From NCBI GenBank assembly GCA_039707655.1, contig CM077671.1:244232595-244296594 (forward strand): 64,000 bases of DNA, read 5' to 3'. Positions 10,225 through 20,930 of this stretch are shown one piece after another (position 1 is the first letter of the stretch; each line of letters starts with the position of its first letter). The stretch is from Elymus sibiricus (Eukaryota; Streptophyta; Magnoliopsida; Poales; Poaceae). A program made the translations under genes and the position numbers. The notes under the pieces were generated by a model that saw nothing but the letters and a program-made list of their open reading frames with translations, was not told where the DNA came from and ran no database searches.

Positions 10225-11796
10225 TGCTACTTCTTGAGCTTGCGTTGGTTTTCCCTTGAAGAGGAAAGGGTGATGCAGCAAAGTAGATAAGTATTTCCCT
10301 CAGTTGTTGACAACCAAGGTATCAATCCAGTAGGAGATACAAGCAAGTCCCCAAAAGATGTACCTACACAAATAATCAAACACTTGCACCCAACGCTATA
10401 AAGGGGTTGTCAATCCCTTCACGGTTACTTGCAAGGATGAGATCTGATAGAGATAGATATAGAAGATTACTAAACCGAAAAGTAAAACAAAAGTAAAAAG
10501 ATTGCAGCAAAGTATTTTTGGTATTTTTGGTTTATAGATCTGAAAATATAATATGGAAAATAGACCCGGGGGCCATAGGTTTCACTAGAGGCTTCTCTCT
10601 TGAAGGAAAATAATACGGTGGGTGAACAAATTACTGTCGAGCAATTGATAGAAAAGCGCATAGTTATGACGATATCCAAGGCAATGATTATGCATATAGG
10701 CATCATGTCCGTGTCAAGTAGACAAAAACGATTTTGCATCTACTACTATTACTCCACACATCGACCGACTCCTGCCTGCATCTAGAGTATTAAGTTCATG
10801 AAGAACAGAGTAACGCATTAAGTAAGATGACATGAGGTAGAGAGATAAACTCAAGCAATATGATGAAAACCCCATCTTTTTATCCTCTATGGCAACAATA
10901 CAAATACGTGCCTCGCTACCCCTACTTTGTCACTGGGTGAGGACACCGCAAGATTGAACCCAAAACGAAGCACTTCTCCCATTGCAAGAATTACCAATCT
11001 AGTTGGCCAAACCAAACCAATAACTCGAAGAGACTTGCAAAGATATGAAATCATGCATATAAGAATTCAGAGAAGATTCAAATAATATTCATAGATAATC
11101 TGATCATAAACCCACAATTCATCAGATCTCAACAAACACACCGCAAAAGAGTATTACATCAGATAGATATCCATGAAGATCATGAAGAACATGGTATTGA
11201 AGAACAAAGAGAGAGAAGAAGCCATCTAGCTACTACCTATGGACCCGAAGGTCTGTGGTGGACTACTCACGCATCATCGGAAGGGCAATGGAGTTGATGT
11301 AGATTCCCTCCGTGATCGAATCCCCCTCCGGCAGATTACCGGAAAAGGCTCCAAGATTGGATCTCACGGGAACAGAGGGTTCCGGCGGCGGAAAAGTATT
11401 TTTGTGGCTCTTTTTGGTATTGGGGGAATATTTGGGAATTTATAGGCCGAAGAATAGGGTTAGTAGACCTGCTGGGGGGCCACAACCCAGGGGGGCGCGC
11501 CCTGGTGGCTTGTCGCCTACCGGCAAGTCTCCTTCCTTCATCTCCAAGTCTGGCAGGTTTCTTCTGGTCCAAGAAAAATCATTCCGAAGATTTTATTCCG
11601 TTTGGACTCCGTTTAATATTCCTTATCTGCAATACTCAAAAACAAGGAAAAAACAGAAACTGGCACTAGGCACTAGGTTAATAGGTTAGTCCCAAAAACA
11701 ATATAAAATAGCATATTAATGCATATAAAACATCCAAAACAGATAATATAATAGCATGGAACAATAAAAAATTATAGATACGTTGGAGACGTATCA
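10225..11796 (-). repeat. S1 3' LTR
   Basis: 1572 bases. The minus strand starts TGATACGTTGGAGACG-type sequence (TGATACGTCTCCAACG) at 11,796 and ends GTAGCA at 10,225. It is immediately preceded on the minus strand (11,797-11,812) by the purine-rich tract AAGCTTGGGGATGC, the likely polypurine tract. Confidence 0.93.
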
Positions 11797-14700
11797 AGCA
11801 TCCCCAAGCTTAATTCCTGCTCGTCCTCGAGTAGGTAAATGATAAAAACCGAATTTTTGATGTGGAATGCTACCTAACATATTTATCCATGTAATATTCT
11901 TTATTATGGCATGAATGTTCAGATCCATAAGATTCAAAACAAAAGCTCATTATTGACATAATAACAGCAATACTTCAAGCATACTAACAAACAATTGTGT
12001 CCTTTCAAAATAACATGGCCTTAGAAAGTTTATCCCTACAAAATCATATAGTCTGGCTATGCTCCATCTTCCCCACACAAAGTATCTAAATCATGCACAC
12101 CCCCGATGACAAGTCAAGCAATTGTTTCACCCCTTTTATGTTCTCAAACCTTTTCAACTTTAACGCAATACATGAGCGTGAGCCATGGATATAGCACTAT
12201 GGGTGGAATAGAGTATGGTGGAGGTTGTATGGAAAAAGGAGAAGATAGTCTCACATCAACTAGGCGTATCAACAGGCTATGGAGATGCCCATCAATAGAT
12301 ATCAATGTGAGTGAGTAGGGATTGCCATGCAACGGATGCACTAGAGCTATAAGTGTATGAAAGCTCAAAAAGAAACTAAGTGGGTGTGCATCCAACTTGC
12401 TTGCTCACGAAGACCTAGGGCAATTTGAGGAAGCCCATCATTGGAATATACAAGCCAAGTTATATAATGAAAAATTCCCACTAGTATATCAAAGTGACAA
12501 AATAGGAGACTCTCTATCATGAAGATCAAGGTGCTACTTTGAAGCACAAGTGTGGAAAAAAGATAGTAACATTGTCCCTTCTCTCTTTTCTCTCATTTTT
12601 TTTATTTTGGTGGGCATCTTTGGCCACTTTTTTTTTATTTGGGCTTCATTGGCCTCTTTTATTATTTGTAAAGTCCGGAGACTCATCCCTACTTGTGAGG
12701 GAATCATAGCTTCCATCATCCTTTCCTCACATGGGACAATGCTCTAATAATGATGATCATCACACTTTTATTTACTTACAACTCAATACCTATAACAAGA
12801 TATGACCCTATATGAATGCTTCCGGTGGAGTACCGGGATGTGCAATGATCTAGCATAGCAAATGACATCAAAAAACGGACAAGCCATGAAAACATCATGC
12901 TAGCTGTCTTACGATCATGCAAAGCAATATGACAATGATGGTGCGTGTCATAAAAAACGGAACGGTGGAAGTTGCATGGCACTATATCTCGGAATGGCTA
13001 TGGAAATGCCATAATAGGAAGGTATGGTGGCTGTTTTGAGGAAGGGTATATGGTGGCTGTTTTGAGGAAGGTGGGTTTAATGCACCGGCGAAAGTTGCGC
13101 GGTACTAGAGAGGCTAGCAAAGGTGGAAGGGTGAGAGTGCGTATAATCCATGGACTCACATTAGTCATAACGAACTCACATACTTATTGCAAAAATCTAT
13201 TAGTTATCGAAGCCAAGTGTTAGATGCATGCTCCTAGGGGAGAGGTTGGTAGGAGTAAACCATCGCGCGCTCCCGACCCTCACACAAAGGATGACAATCA
13301 TTAAACAAATCATGCTCCGACTTCGTTACATAACGGTTCACCATACGTGCATGCTACGGGAGTCACAAACTTTAACACAAGTATTTTTACCATTCCACAA
13401 TTACTCAGTAGCATGACTCTAACATCACCATCTTTATATCTCAAAACTATATGCAAGGAATCCAACTTATCATAGTATTCAATGCACTTTATATGAAAGT
13501 TTTTATTATATCCCTCTTGGATGCCCATTATATTAGGACTAAATTCATAACCTAAACCAATTACCATGCTGTTTAAAGACTCTCAAAATAATATAAGTGA
13601 GGTACGAGAGTTCAATTATTTCTATAAAATAAAACACCGCCGTGCTCTAAAAAGATATAAGTGAAGCACTAGAGCAACATTGCCTAGCTCAAAAGATATA
13701 TAAGTGAAGCACATAGAGTATTCTAATAAATTCACGATTAATGCATGTCCCTCTCAAAAGATGTGTGCAGCAAGGATGATTGTGGCAAACTAAAAAGAAA
13801 AGACTCATATCATACAAGACGCTCCAAGCAAAACACATATCATGTGGTGAATAAAAATATAGCCTCAAGTAAATTTACCGATGGATTGAAGACGAAAGAG
13901 GGGATGCCTTCCGGGGCATCCCCAAGCTTAGGCTCTTTGGTATACTTGAATATGGCTTGGGGTTCCTTGGGCATCCCCAAGCTTAGTCTCTTGCCACTCC
14001 TAATTCCACAGTCCATCAAATCTTTACCCAAAACTTGAAAACTTCACAACACAAAACTCAACAGAAAACTCGTGAGATCCGTTAGTATAAGAAAAATAAA
14101 TCACCACTTTAGGTACTGTTGGGAACTCATTCTTTATTTATATTGGTGTAATATATACTGTATTCTAACTTCTCCATGGTTCATACCCCCCGATACAACC
14201 CATAGATACATCAAAATAAGCAAACAACACAAAGAAAACAGAATCTGTCAAAAACAGAACAATCTGTAGAAATCTGTAGACTTAGAATGCTTCTGAACTC
14301 CCAAAATTCTGAAAAATTAGGACAATCAGGGAAATTTGTATATCAATCTTGTGTAAAAAATTCAGATCCAATTACCGCTGTGGTGAATTTATAAAATTCC
14401 TGGACTGAGCGCAAAAGTTTCTGTTTTTCAGCAAAACCAAATCAACAATCACCGTAAACCATCCCAAAGGTCTTACTTGGCACAAACACTAATTAAAACA
14501 ATAAAACACAATTACTACAGAAGTAATAATGTGCAAAACACTTAAGAACAGAAGCAAAAAAACAGAAACAAAAAATAAAATTGGGTTGCCTCCCAACAAG
14601 CGCTATTGTTTAACGCCCCTAGCTAGGCATACCGCAATAGATCTAGGTATTGTCATCTTTGGTATGAAACTCCTCAATTGCACACTTATGAACCCTAGGA

Positions 14701-14806
14701 GGTTCCTTGCTCTTATCAATAATAACGCTCCTAGACAAGAAGTAAAGAGATTCACTTGTGGTAATAGGTTCCTTAACAATATTGATAAAGCTGGGTTGAA
14801 TTCTTA
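11797..14806 (-). other. S1 internal non-coding region
   Basis: AT-rich sequence with no ORF showing a protein domain. It contains repeated GGCATCCCCAAGCTTAG motifs near 13,915 and 13,970, resembling the purine tract next to the LTR. The same region recurs in opposite orientation in S2 (about 20,950-23,192). The motif GGGTTGCCTCCCAACAAGCG near 14,583 is shared with S2 at about 21,013. Confidence 0.75.
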
Positions 14807-15587
14807 TCATCTTAAGATCTTCATCCTCTTTACTGGAGGATTCACCCCTTTTTTAGGAACATAAACAAACTTGGAAGTCTTAGACGGAGGAAATTTTGGA
14901 GTGGTTTGAACAGTGGCAAAAGCGGAACCCAAGTTGGTAATAATGTCCTCTAGCTTTCCAATTCTAGAGGAATCTTGATCCAATTTTTCATTAACTATGG
15001 GTTCTTTTTCCCTTAGGTTTTTTAAAGTAACTCCCACCTTAGATCCATATTGAGTAATATGATTATGAATCTTTTTATCCAAGTTTTCAATGAGCTCTAT
15101 AGTAGCAACTTTATTTTCAATAACATCAAGCCTTCGCATCACATGTTCCAAAAGTTAAGATGGTTTCATTAACCACGAGTGGGGGTGAACCTACCAAATT
15201 TGTCATAGCATTATAAGAATCAAAGGTATGGCTTCCCAAGAAATTTCCTCCCGTAATAGTATCCAGAACATATCTATTCCAAGGAGAAACACCCACATAA
15301 AAATTGCGAAGGAGAACGGTAGTAGATTGCTTACGAGTAGACCTATTTTGAGCATTGCAAATTCTATACCAAGCATCTTTTAAGTTCTCTCCCTCCCTTT
15401 GCTTAAAATTAAGGACTTCACTTTCGGGAGTACTAGCGATAGTAGTAAGGCTAGCCATGAGTTTAAGCATTCCAACACATGAGCAAACAAAAGGCAAACG
15501 AAAAGACGAACGGAAGAAGGGCGAATAAAAAGGCAAATCTTTTTGGAAAATCGTTTTAGAAGTGGGGGAGAGGAAAACGAGAGGCAA
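14807..15587 (-). pseudogene. S1 gag-like remnant
   Basis: Two frames, 15,126-15,587 and 14,807-15,151. The first contains EGENLKDAWYRICNAQ and LRNFYVGVSPWNRYVLDTI, resembling the central gag segment of Athila/Sabrina-type gypsy elements (E-S-L-x-D-A-W-x-R pattern). The second, from MEHVMRRLDVIENKV, is a heptad-rich segment ending in a basic tail. No start codon is reliable because the frame is open upstream. No CCHC knuckle is seen. Probably decayed or structural only. Confidence 0.6.
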
Positions 15588-15651
15588 ATGGCAAATAATG
15601 TAAATGCAAGAGATGAGTTTGTGATGGGTACTTGGTAGGCTTGATGTAGAT

Positions 15652-15671
15652 CTCCCTGGCAGCGGCGCCAG
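15652..15671 (-). promoter_or_regulatory. S1 primer-binding site
   Basis: On the minus strand TGGCGCCGCTGCCAGGGA lies about ten bases inside the 5' LTR. It differs by two transitions from the usual TGGCGCCGTTGCCGGGGA site that pairs with a tRNA-Asp 3' end, and it primes minus-strand DNA synthesis. Confidence 0.75.
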
Positions 15672-15681
15672 AAATCCTTCT

Positions 15682-17262
15682 TGCTACTTCTTGAGCTTGC
15701 GTTGGTTTTCCCTTGAAGAGGAAAGGGTGATGCAGCAAAGTAGATAAGTATTTCCCTCAGTTGTTTAGAACCAAGGTATCAATCCAGTAGGAGATACAAG
15801 AAAGTCCCCAATAGATGTACCTACACAAATAATCAAGCACTTGCACCCAACACTATAAAGGGGTTGTCAATCCCTTCACGGTTACTTGCAAGGATGAGAT
15901 CTGATAGAGATAGATATAGAAGATTACTAAAACGAAAAGTAAAACAAAAGTAAAAAGATTGCAGCAAAGTATTTTTGGTATTTTTGGTTTATAGATCTGA
16001 AAATATAATATGGAAAATAGACCCGGGGGCCATAGGTTTCACTAGAGGCTTAGCTCTTGAAGGAAAATAATACGGTGGGTGAACAAATTACTGTCGAGCA
16101 ATTGATAGAAAAGCACATAGTTATGACGATATCCAAGGCAATGATTATGCATATAGGCATCACGTCCGTGTCAAGTAGACCGAAACGATTCTGCATCTAC
16201 TATTATTACTCCACACATCGACCGACTCCTGCCTGCATCTAGAGTATTAAGTTCATGAAGAACAGAGTAACGCATTAAGTATGATGACATGATGTAGAGA
16301 GATAAACTCAAGAAATATGATGAAAACCCCATCTTTTTATCCTCGATGGCAACAATACAAATACGTGCCTCGCTACCCCTACTTTGTCACTGGGTGAGGA
16401 GACCGCAAGATTGAACCCGAAACCAAGCACTTCTCCCATTGCAAGAATTACCAATCTAGTTGGCCAAACCAAACCAATAACTCAAAGAGACTTCCAAAGA
16501 TATGAAATCATGCATATAAGAATTCAGAGAAGATTCAAATAATATTCATAGATAATCTGATCATAAACCCACAATTCATCGGATCTCAACAAACACACCG
16601 CAAAAGAGTATTACGTCGGATAGATCTCCATGAAGATCATGAAGAACATGGTATTGAAGAACAAAGAGAGAGAAGAAGCCATCTAGCTACTAGCTATGGA
16701 CCCGAAGGTCTGTGGTGGACTACTCACGCATCATCGGAAGGGCAATGGAGTTGATGTAGATGCCCTCCGTGATCGAATCCCCCTCCAGCAGATTCCCGGA
16801 AAAGGCTCCAAGATTGGATCTCACGCGAACAGAGGGTTCCGGCGGCGGAAAAGTATTTTCGTGGCTCTTTTTGGTATTGGGGGAATATTTGGGAATTTAT
16901 AGGCCGAAGAATAGGGTTAGGAGACCTGCTGGGGGCCACAAGCCAGTGCCCCCCCCTAGGGCGCGCCCTGGTGGCTTGTCGCCTCCCGGCAAGTCTCCTG
17001 CCTTCATCTCCAAGTCTGGCAGGTTTCTTCTGGTCCAAGAAAAATCATTCCGAAGATTTTATTCCGTTTGGACTCCGTTTAATATTCCTTATCTGCAATA
17101 CTCAAAAACAAGGAAAAAACAGAAACTGGCACTAGGCACTAGGTTAATAGGTTAGTCCCAAAAATAATATAAAATAGCATATTAATGCATATAAAACATC
17201 CAAAATAGATAATATAATAGCATGGAACAATAAAAAATTATAGATACGTTGGAGACGTATCA
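15682..17262 (-). repeat. S1 5' LTR
   Basis: 1581 bases, minus strand from TGATACGTCTCC at 17,262 to GTAGCA at 15,682. Next to it on the minus strand (about 15,652-15,671) is TGGCGCCGCTGCCAGGGA, a primer-binding site of the type complementary to tRNA-Asp in many grass gypsy elements. Confidence 0.93.
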
Positions 17263-17267
17263 CCCTG

Positions 17268-18206
17268 CTTCCAGGTACTTCCGCCGTCCGGGTTACGGTC
17301 AGAGGTGCATTCCGTCCCGTCCCTGGCGTGTTGAAAAGATTTCTGGCCTCATATTGATCCGGCAAACGGGACTGATACCTCATCCGGTGAACCGCGGCTG
17401 CGGCCTGCTGTTCTAATTCAAGGCGAAAGGCATCCGCCCTAAGGCGCTCCGACTCAGCATCCATCTGAGCCTTCAATGCATTGATTTCCTCTTGGACTCC
17501 GGCCATCTGGTTCTTCAACCTCGTGATCTCCGTGTTATGGGCTGCTTGGTTTTCGACCGTGACCTCGGTTTCCATCAGAGTTGTAAGCTCGTTCATCAGA
17601 TCCAGCAGAACTTGAGCCGGCGGCCTGCCAGATCCAGACCCGGTCGCACCAGCAGCTGTGCTACTGTGGGCCGGTGCCGATCCTGCCATGAAGACAGCGG
17701 CGCGGTTCGGCGGCTCATAGTACACCGGCTCATGGTACTCTGGCTCGGGGTAACCCTCGAAGTAGCCCCCAAGCCCACCATTGTGAAGCTGATAGATTGA
17801 TTCTGCCTCCCCACTCGAGGATCCATCCTCTGAGTAGATGAGGGTTTCCTCCCGCGACATGGAACCTTCAAGTTCCGCACCTTGGGTTAATCCGACAAAG
17901 ACACACTTCCGACCCGGGTTAACACAGGCGGGTTGAGCGCGCCGGGCCGGCTCGACGAGGTCGGTGCAGATGTCCGGCCCGGGTTTAGATCCGCCGATCT
18001 TGCCGTTGAAGACGTGAATTCCGCCGAAGGGGACCTGGTGCCCGTACTCGATTGAGTCGGCCTCAGGGCCCCAGCCAGCGTCGTCGATGTAGAGCTTGCC
18101 GCGGCGACTCTTGGTCATCCTACCAACGGCGTATCCCTCGATCCCTGGGAGAGATCCCTTCGAGAACTCCACACCACCGAGCGTCAGCCCCACGGTGGGT
18201 GCCAAC
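17268..18206 (-). pseudogene. G1 gag, N-terminal part
   Basis: Frame open from the PBS (18,206) to the S1 insertion at 17,267. Translation of the PBS gives LAPTVGLTLGGVEF, then MTKSRRGKLYIDDAGWGP, an acidic/Tyr-rich stretch (YPEPEYHEPVYYEPPNRAAV), and a coiled-coil segment (TEITRLKNQMAGVQEEINAL). The upstream ATG at 18,262 lies within the LTR, so the real start is more likely an internal Met such as that near 18,119. It is joined to the gag remainder at 10,219 once S1 is removed. Confidence 0.8.
18187..18206 (-). promoter_or_regulatory. G1 primer-binding site
   Basis: Minus strand TTGGCACCCACCGTGGGGC directly follows the LTR end (...ACGACA). The TTGG start and position mark it as the PBS. 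I cannot assign the tRNA with confidence. Confidence 0.7.
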
Positions 18207-18718
18207 TGTCGTGGTTTTGTCATGGCAGATGTCCCCGTGAAAGGACTTAGGTTCGAGGCCATCGCTAAGGCAGTGAGCTCAAAGGGGTTGATCAGAATCG
18301 GGAGACAAGGGTTACACAGGTTCGGCCCCTCGGAAAGAGGTAAAAGCCTACGTCCTGCTTTGTGTTGTATTGATTGTGTATCGATTACAAGGGAGCGAGT
18401 TCGCTTGACCTAGCTATCGATGAGTTGTTTCATGGCCTAAGCCGCCCAGGTAACCCACCTTTATATACACAGGTCAAGGCCCTGGGCTTACAAGAGTCCG
18501 GGCCGGGTTATACTTGATAACCGACCTCACCTCTAACTACACATGCCTTGTCTAACAAGCCGCCACTGGCGGCTCAAGTCCGCCGGGTTACATCCTGTCT
18601 TTCGGTTCTGGGCCTCCAAGCCCACTGAATAAGCTTACTCCTAACCTTGTCGTAAGCCACCGACCGTATGACCCGGCCCCTCCTGGACGGGTCTCACCAC
18701 GGGGTTATATCCCCAATA
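18207..18718 (-). repeat. G1 5' LTR (512 bp)
   Basis: The minus strand starts TATTGGGGATATAACCCC at 18,718 (TG expected; the second base looks like a C-to-T change on the other strand) and ends ACGACA at 18,207. It holds a plausible TATA at 18,470-18,475 (TATATAAAGG on the minus strand). GGGAA follows at 18,719. Confidence 0.85.
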
Positions 18719-20471
18719 GGGAACGTTGCATGGGAAACAAAAAATTTCCTACGCACATACAAGATCTATCCATGGAGATGAGCATCTATGAGAGGGGAGA
18801 TCGGATCCACATACCCTTGTAGATCGCTAAGTGGGAAGCGTTAAGAAACGCGGTTGATGTAGTCGAACGTCTTCGCGATCCAAATCGCAAGCCGTCTCGC
18901 GATCCAATCATGATCTAGCACCGAACGGACGGCACCTCCGCGTTCAGCACACGTACAGCTCGATGACGATCTCCGCCTCCTTGATCCAGCAAGGGAGAGA
19001 GGAGAGGTAGATGAGTTCTCCGGCAAAGCGATGGCGTGGTGGCGGTGGTGGTGGTGCTATCCCGGCAGGGCTACGCCTAGCGCTACCGAAACCGCGAACG
19101 GAGGAGAAACTGATCTAGGGAGAGAGAGAGGGGCGCCAAGGGCTTCGTGTGTGCTCTTGGGGCGCCCCTCCCCTCTATATATAGGTGGAGGGGCGTGGAG
19201 ATCAGCCCCTCCAAGCCCTAGGGTGCAGCCTAGGGGGGGGAAGTTGGACTCTAGTCCAATTCCCTCCCTTTCCATAAACAGGTGGACTTTCCACCTCTCC
19301 CAAGCAACATGGGCCTTCAGGGACTTGTGCGCCTGGCCCAATAAGGCCAGGGCGCCTCCCCTCAGCCCATGCAAACCCTTGGGATGTGGTGGAACCATTG
19401 TTGGACTTCCGGACTCCTCTAGAAGCTTCCCGATACAATATCGGAAAAACCCGAAACTTTTGCGGTCGCCAAAATATGACTTCCCATATATAAATCTTTA
19501 TCTCCGGACCATTCCGGAGCTCCTCATGATGTTCGAGATCTCATCCGGGACTCCGAGCAACCTTCGGTCACCAACATACATAACTCAATAATACCGAAAC
19601 GTCACCGAACGTTAAGTGTGCAGACCCTGCGGGTTCGAGAACTATGTAGACATGACCAAGACACCTCTACGGTCAATAAGCAATAGCGGGACCTGGATGC
19701 CCATATTGGTTCCTACATATTCTATGAAGATCTTTATCGGTTGAACCTCTATGTCAAGGATCCATTTAATCTCGTACGATGTTCCCTTTGTTCATCGGTA
19801 TGTTACTTGCTCTAGATTCGATCGTCGGTATCTCCATACCTAGTTCAATCTCGTTACCGGCAAGTCTCTTTACTCATTCCGTAATACAAGATCCCGTGGC
19901 TAACACTTTAGTCACTTTGCTTGCAAGGCTCATTGTGATGTTGTATTACTGAGTGGGCCCTGAGATACCTCTCCGTCACACGGAGTAACAAATCCCAGTC
20001 TTGATCCATGCCAACTCAACAAACACCCTCGGAGATACCTGTAGAGCATCTTTATAGTCACCCAGTTACGTTGTGACGTTTGATACACACAAGGTACTCC
20101 TCCGGTGTCAGCGAGTTACATGATCTCATGGTCATAGGAACACATACTTGACATGCAGAAAACAATAGCAATAAACTGGCACGATCATATGCTACGTTCA
20201 TAGTTTGGGTCTTGTCCATCACATCATTGTCCTAATGATGTGATCTCATTATCAAATGACAACTCATGTCTATGTCCAGGAAACCTTGACCATCTTTGAT
20301 CAACGAGCTAATCAATCAGAGGCTACCTAGGGACACATTGTTGTCTATGTACCCACACATGTATTTGAGTTTCCAATCAATACAATTTAGCATGGATAAT
20401 AAACATTTATCATGAACAAGGAAATATAATAATAACCATTTTATTATTGCCTCTAGGGCATATTTCCAACA
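18719..20471 (-). repeat. Angela/BARE/WIS-type Copia LTR (5' LTR or solo LTR)
   Basis: The minus strand begins TGTTGGAAATATGCCC at 20,471 and runs 1.75 kb, matching the C1 LTR at 37,622-39,377 along its length (CTCGTTGATCAA, ATGATGTGATGGACAAGAC, GAACCCG..GGTC). It stops within about five bases of its expected 3' end (...CTACGTTCCC), where G1 inserted. No polypurine tract lies before its 5' end, so it is the upstream LTR or a solo LTR. The rest, if any, is left of the window. It is older than G1. Confidence 0.88.
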
Positions 20472-20930
20472 TACAGAAAAGCAAGACATCTGCTTGAAAA
20501 CTGGACAAATACTCAATTAAACACTGCATGATTATCGCATGGCAAAAGCTACAATAACAATGTGTATGAGAGGGCTAGCTAGAAAAAGTATGATTTGCTC
20601 AAAGGATGTTTCCTCACTTGTCATAGATGGGCTCCTTCCACTTGGAATTTGTGGTGCCTAGGGTGCACTGCCTGATGTCGTAGATGGGACGTTTCCTCTT
20701 GTAATAGCCATAGTGTGTGCCCTTATCTTGGTCGATGAGGTTTGACTTTGGAGCTAAGGATCCCAAGCCACCGCCGTAGAACATTTCCTTCAAAAATGAC
20801 AAAAGGGACTCGATGGAGAAAAACATATGCATGAAAGAAGGCAATATAAGATTCCAATTCCCTTTAAATAAAGGGATGGAACCCTTTGCTAGAAACAGAA
20901 TTAAACCATCTTATGAATCTATTATGAGGT
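20472..20930. other. Unassigned interval with an exon-like ORF
   Basis: About 460 bases between an Angela-type LTR and the S2 fragment. It does not match the repeats elsewhere in this window. Its one notable content is the minus-strand ORF described separately. Confidence 0.5.
20614..20844 (-). pseudogene. Exon-like ORF fragment of unknown function
   Basis: 76 codons. The C-terminal 55 (EMFYGGGLGSLAPKSNLIDQ, then THYGYYKRKRPIYDIRQCTL, ending KWKEPIYDK) have balanced composition and coding-like codon use, unlike the surrounding low-complexity DNA. Just upstream of Glu-Met, TTTGTCATTTTTGAAG could be a 3' splice site, which would make this the last exon of a captured or decayed host gene. I do not recognise the protein. 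It could also be chance or an element-borne accessory ORF. Confidence 0.35.

Larger units (their letters stand above)
10225..17262 (-). mobile_element. Complete non-autonomous LTR element S1 (Sabrina-like gypsy), TSD CCCTG
   Basis: Two LTRs in the same orientation (10,225-11,796 and 15,682-17,262, both TG...CA) enclose about 3.9 kb. The 5 bp target duplication CCCTG is present at 10,220-10,224 and 17,263-17,267, so the element is intact at both ends. It inserted into G1 gag. On the minus strand the PBS follows the 17,262-15,682 LTR and a purine tract precedes the other. Only gag-like remnants are present. There is no protease, RT or integrase, so it depended on a helper. A by-eye alignment of the first 300 bases of the two LTRs gives 7 differences (about 2.3%), a fairly recent insertion. 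The family name Sabrina is from memory; BAGY-2/WHAM relatives are possible. Confidence 0.95.
4798..18718 (-). mobile_element. Ty3/gypsy LTR retrotransposon G1 (Tat/Retand-like), degenerate and twice interrupted
   Basis: On the minus strand the order is 5' LTR (18,718-18,207), primer-binding site, gag, protease, RT, RNase H, integrase. Integrase after RNase H is the gypsy order, and the protease motif MDGGSSINILY is typical of Tat-type plant elements. It is interrupted in gag by S1 (10,225-17,262) and in integrase by the CACTA at 4797, so its 3' end and 3' LTR lie left of the window. All genes carry frameshifts or stops. It sits within a few bases of the end of an Angela-type LTR, with GGGAA (18,719-18,723) as the likely target duplication. 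The partner copy is outside the window. Confidence 0.9.
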
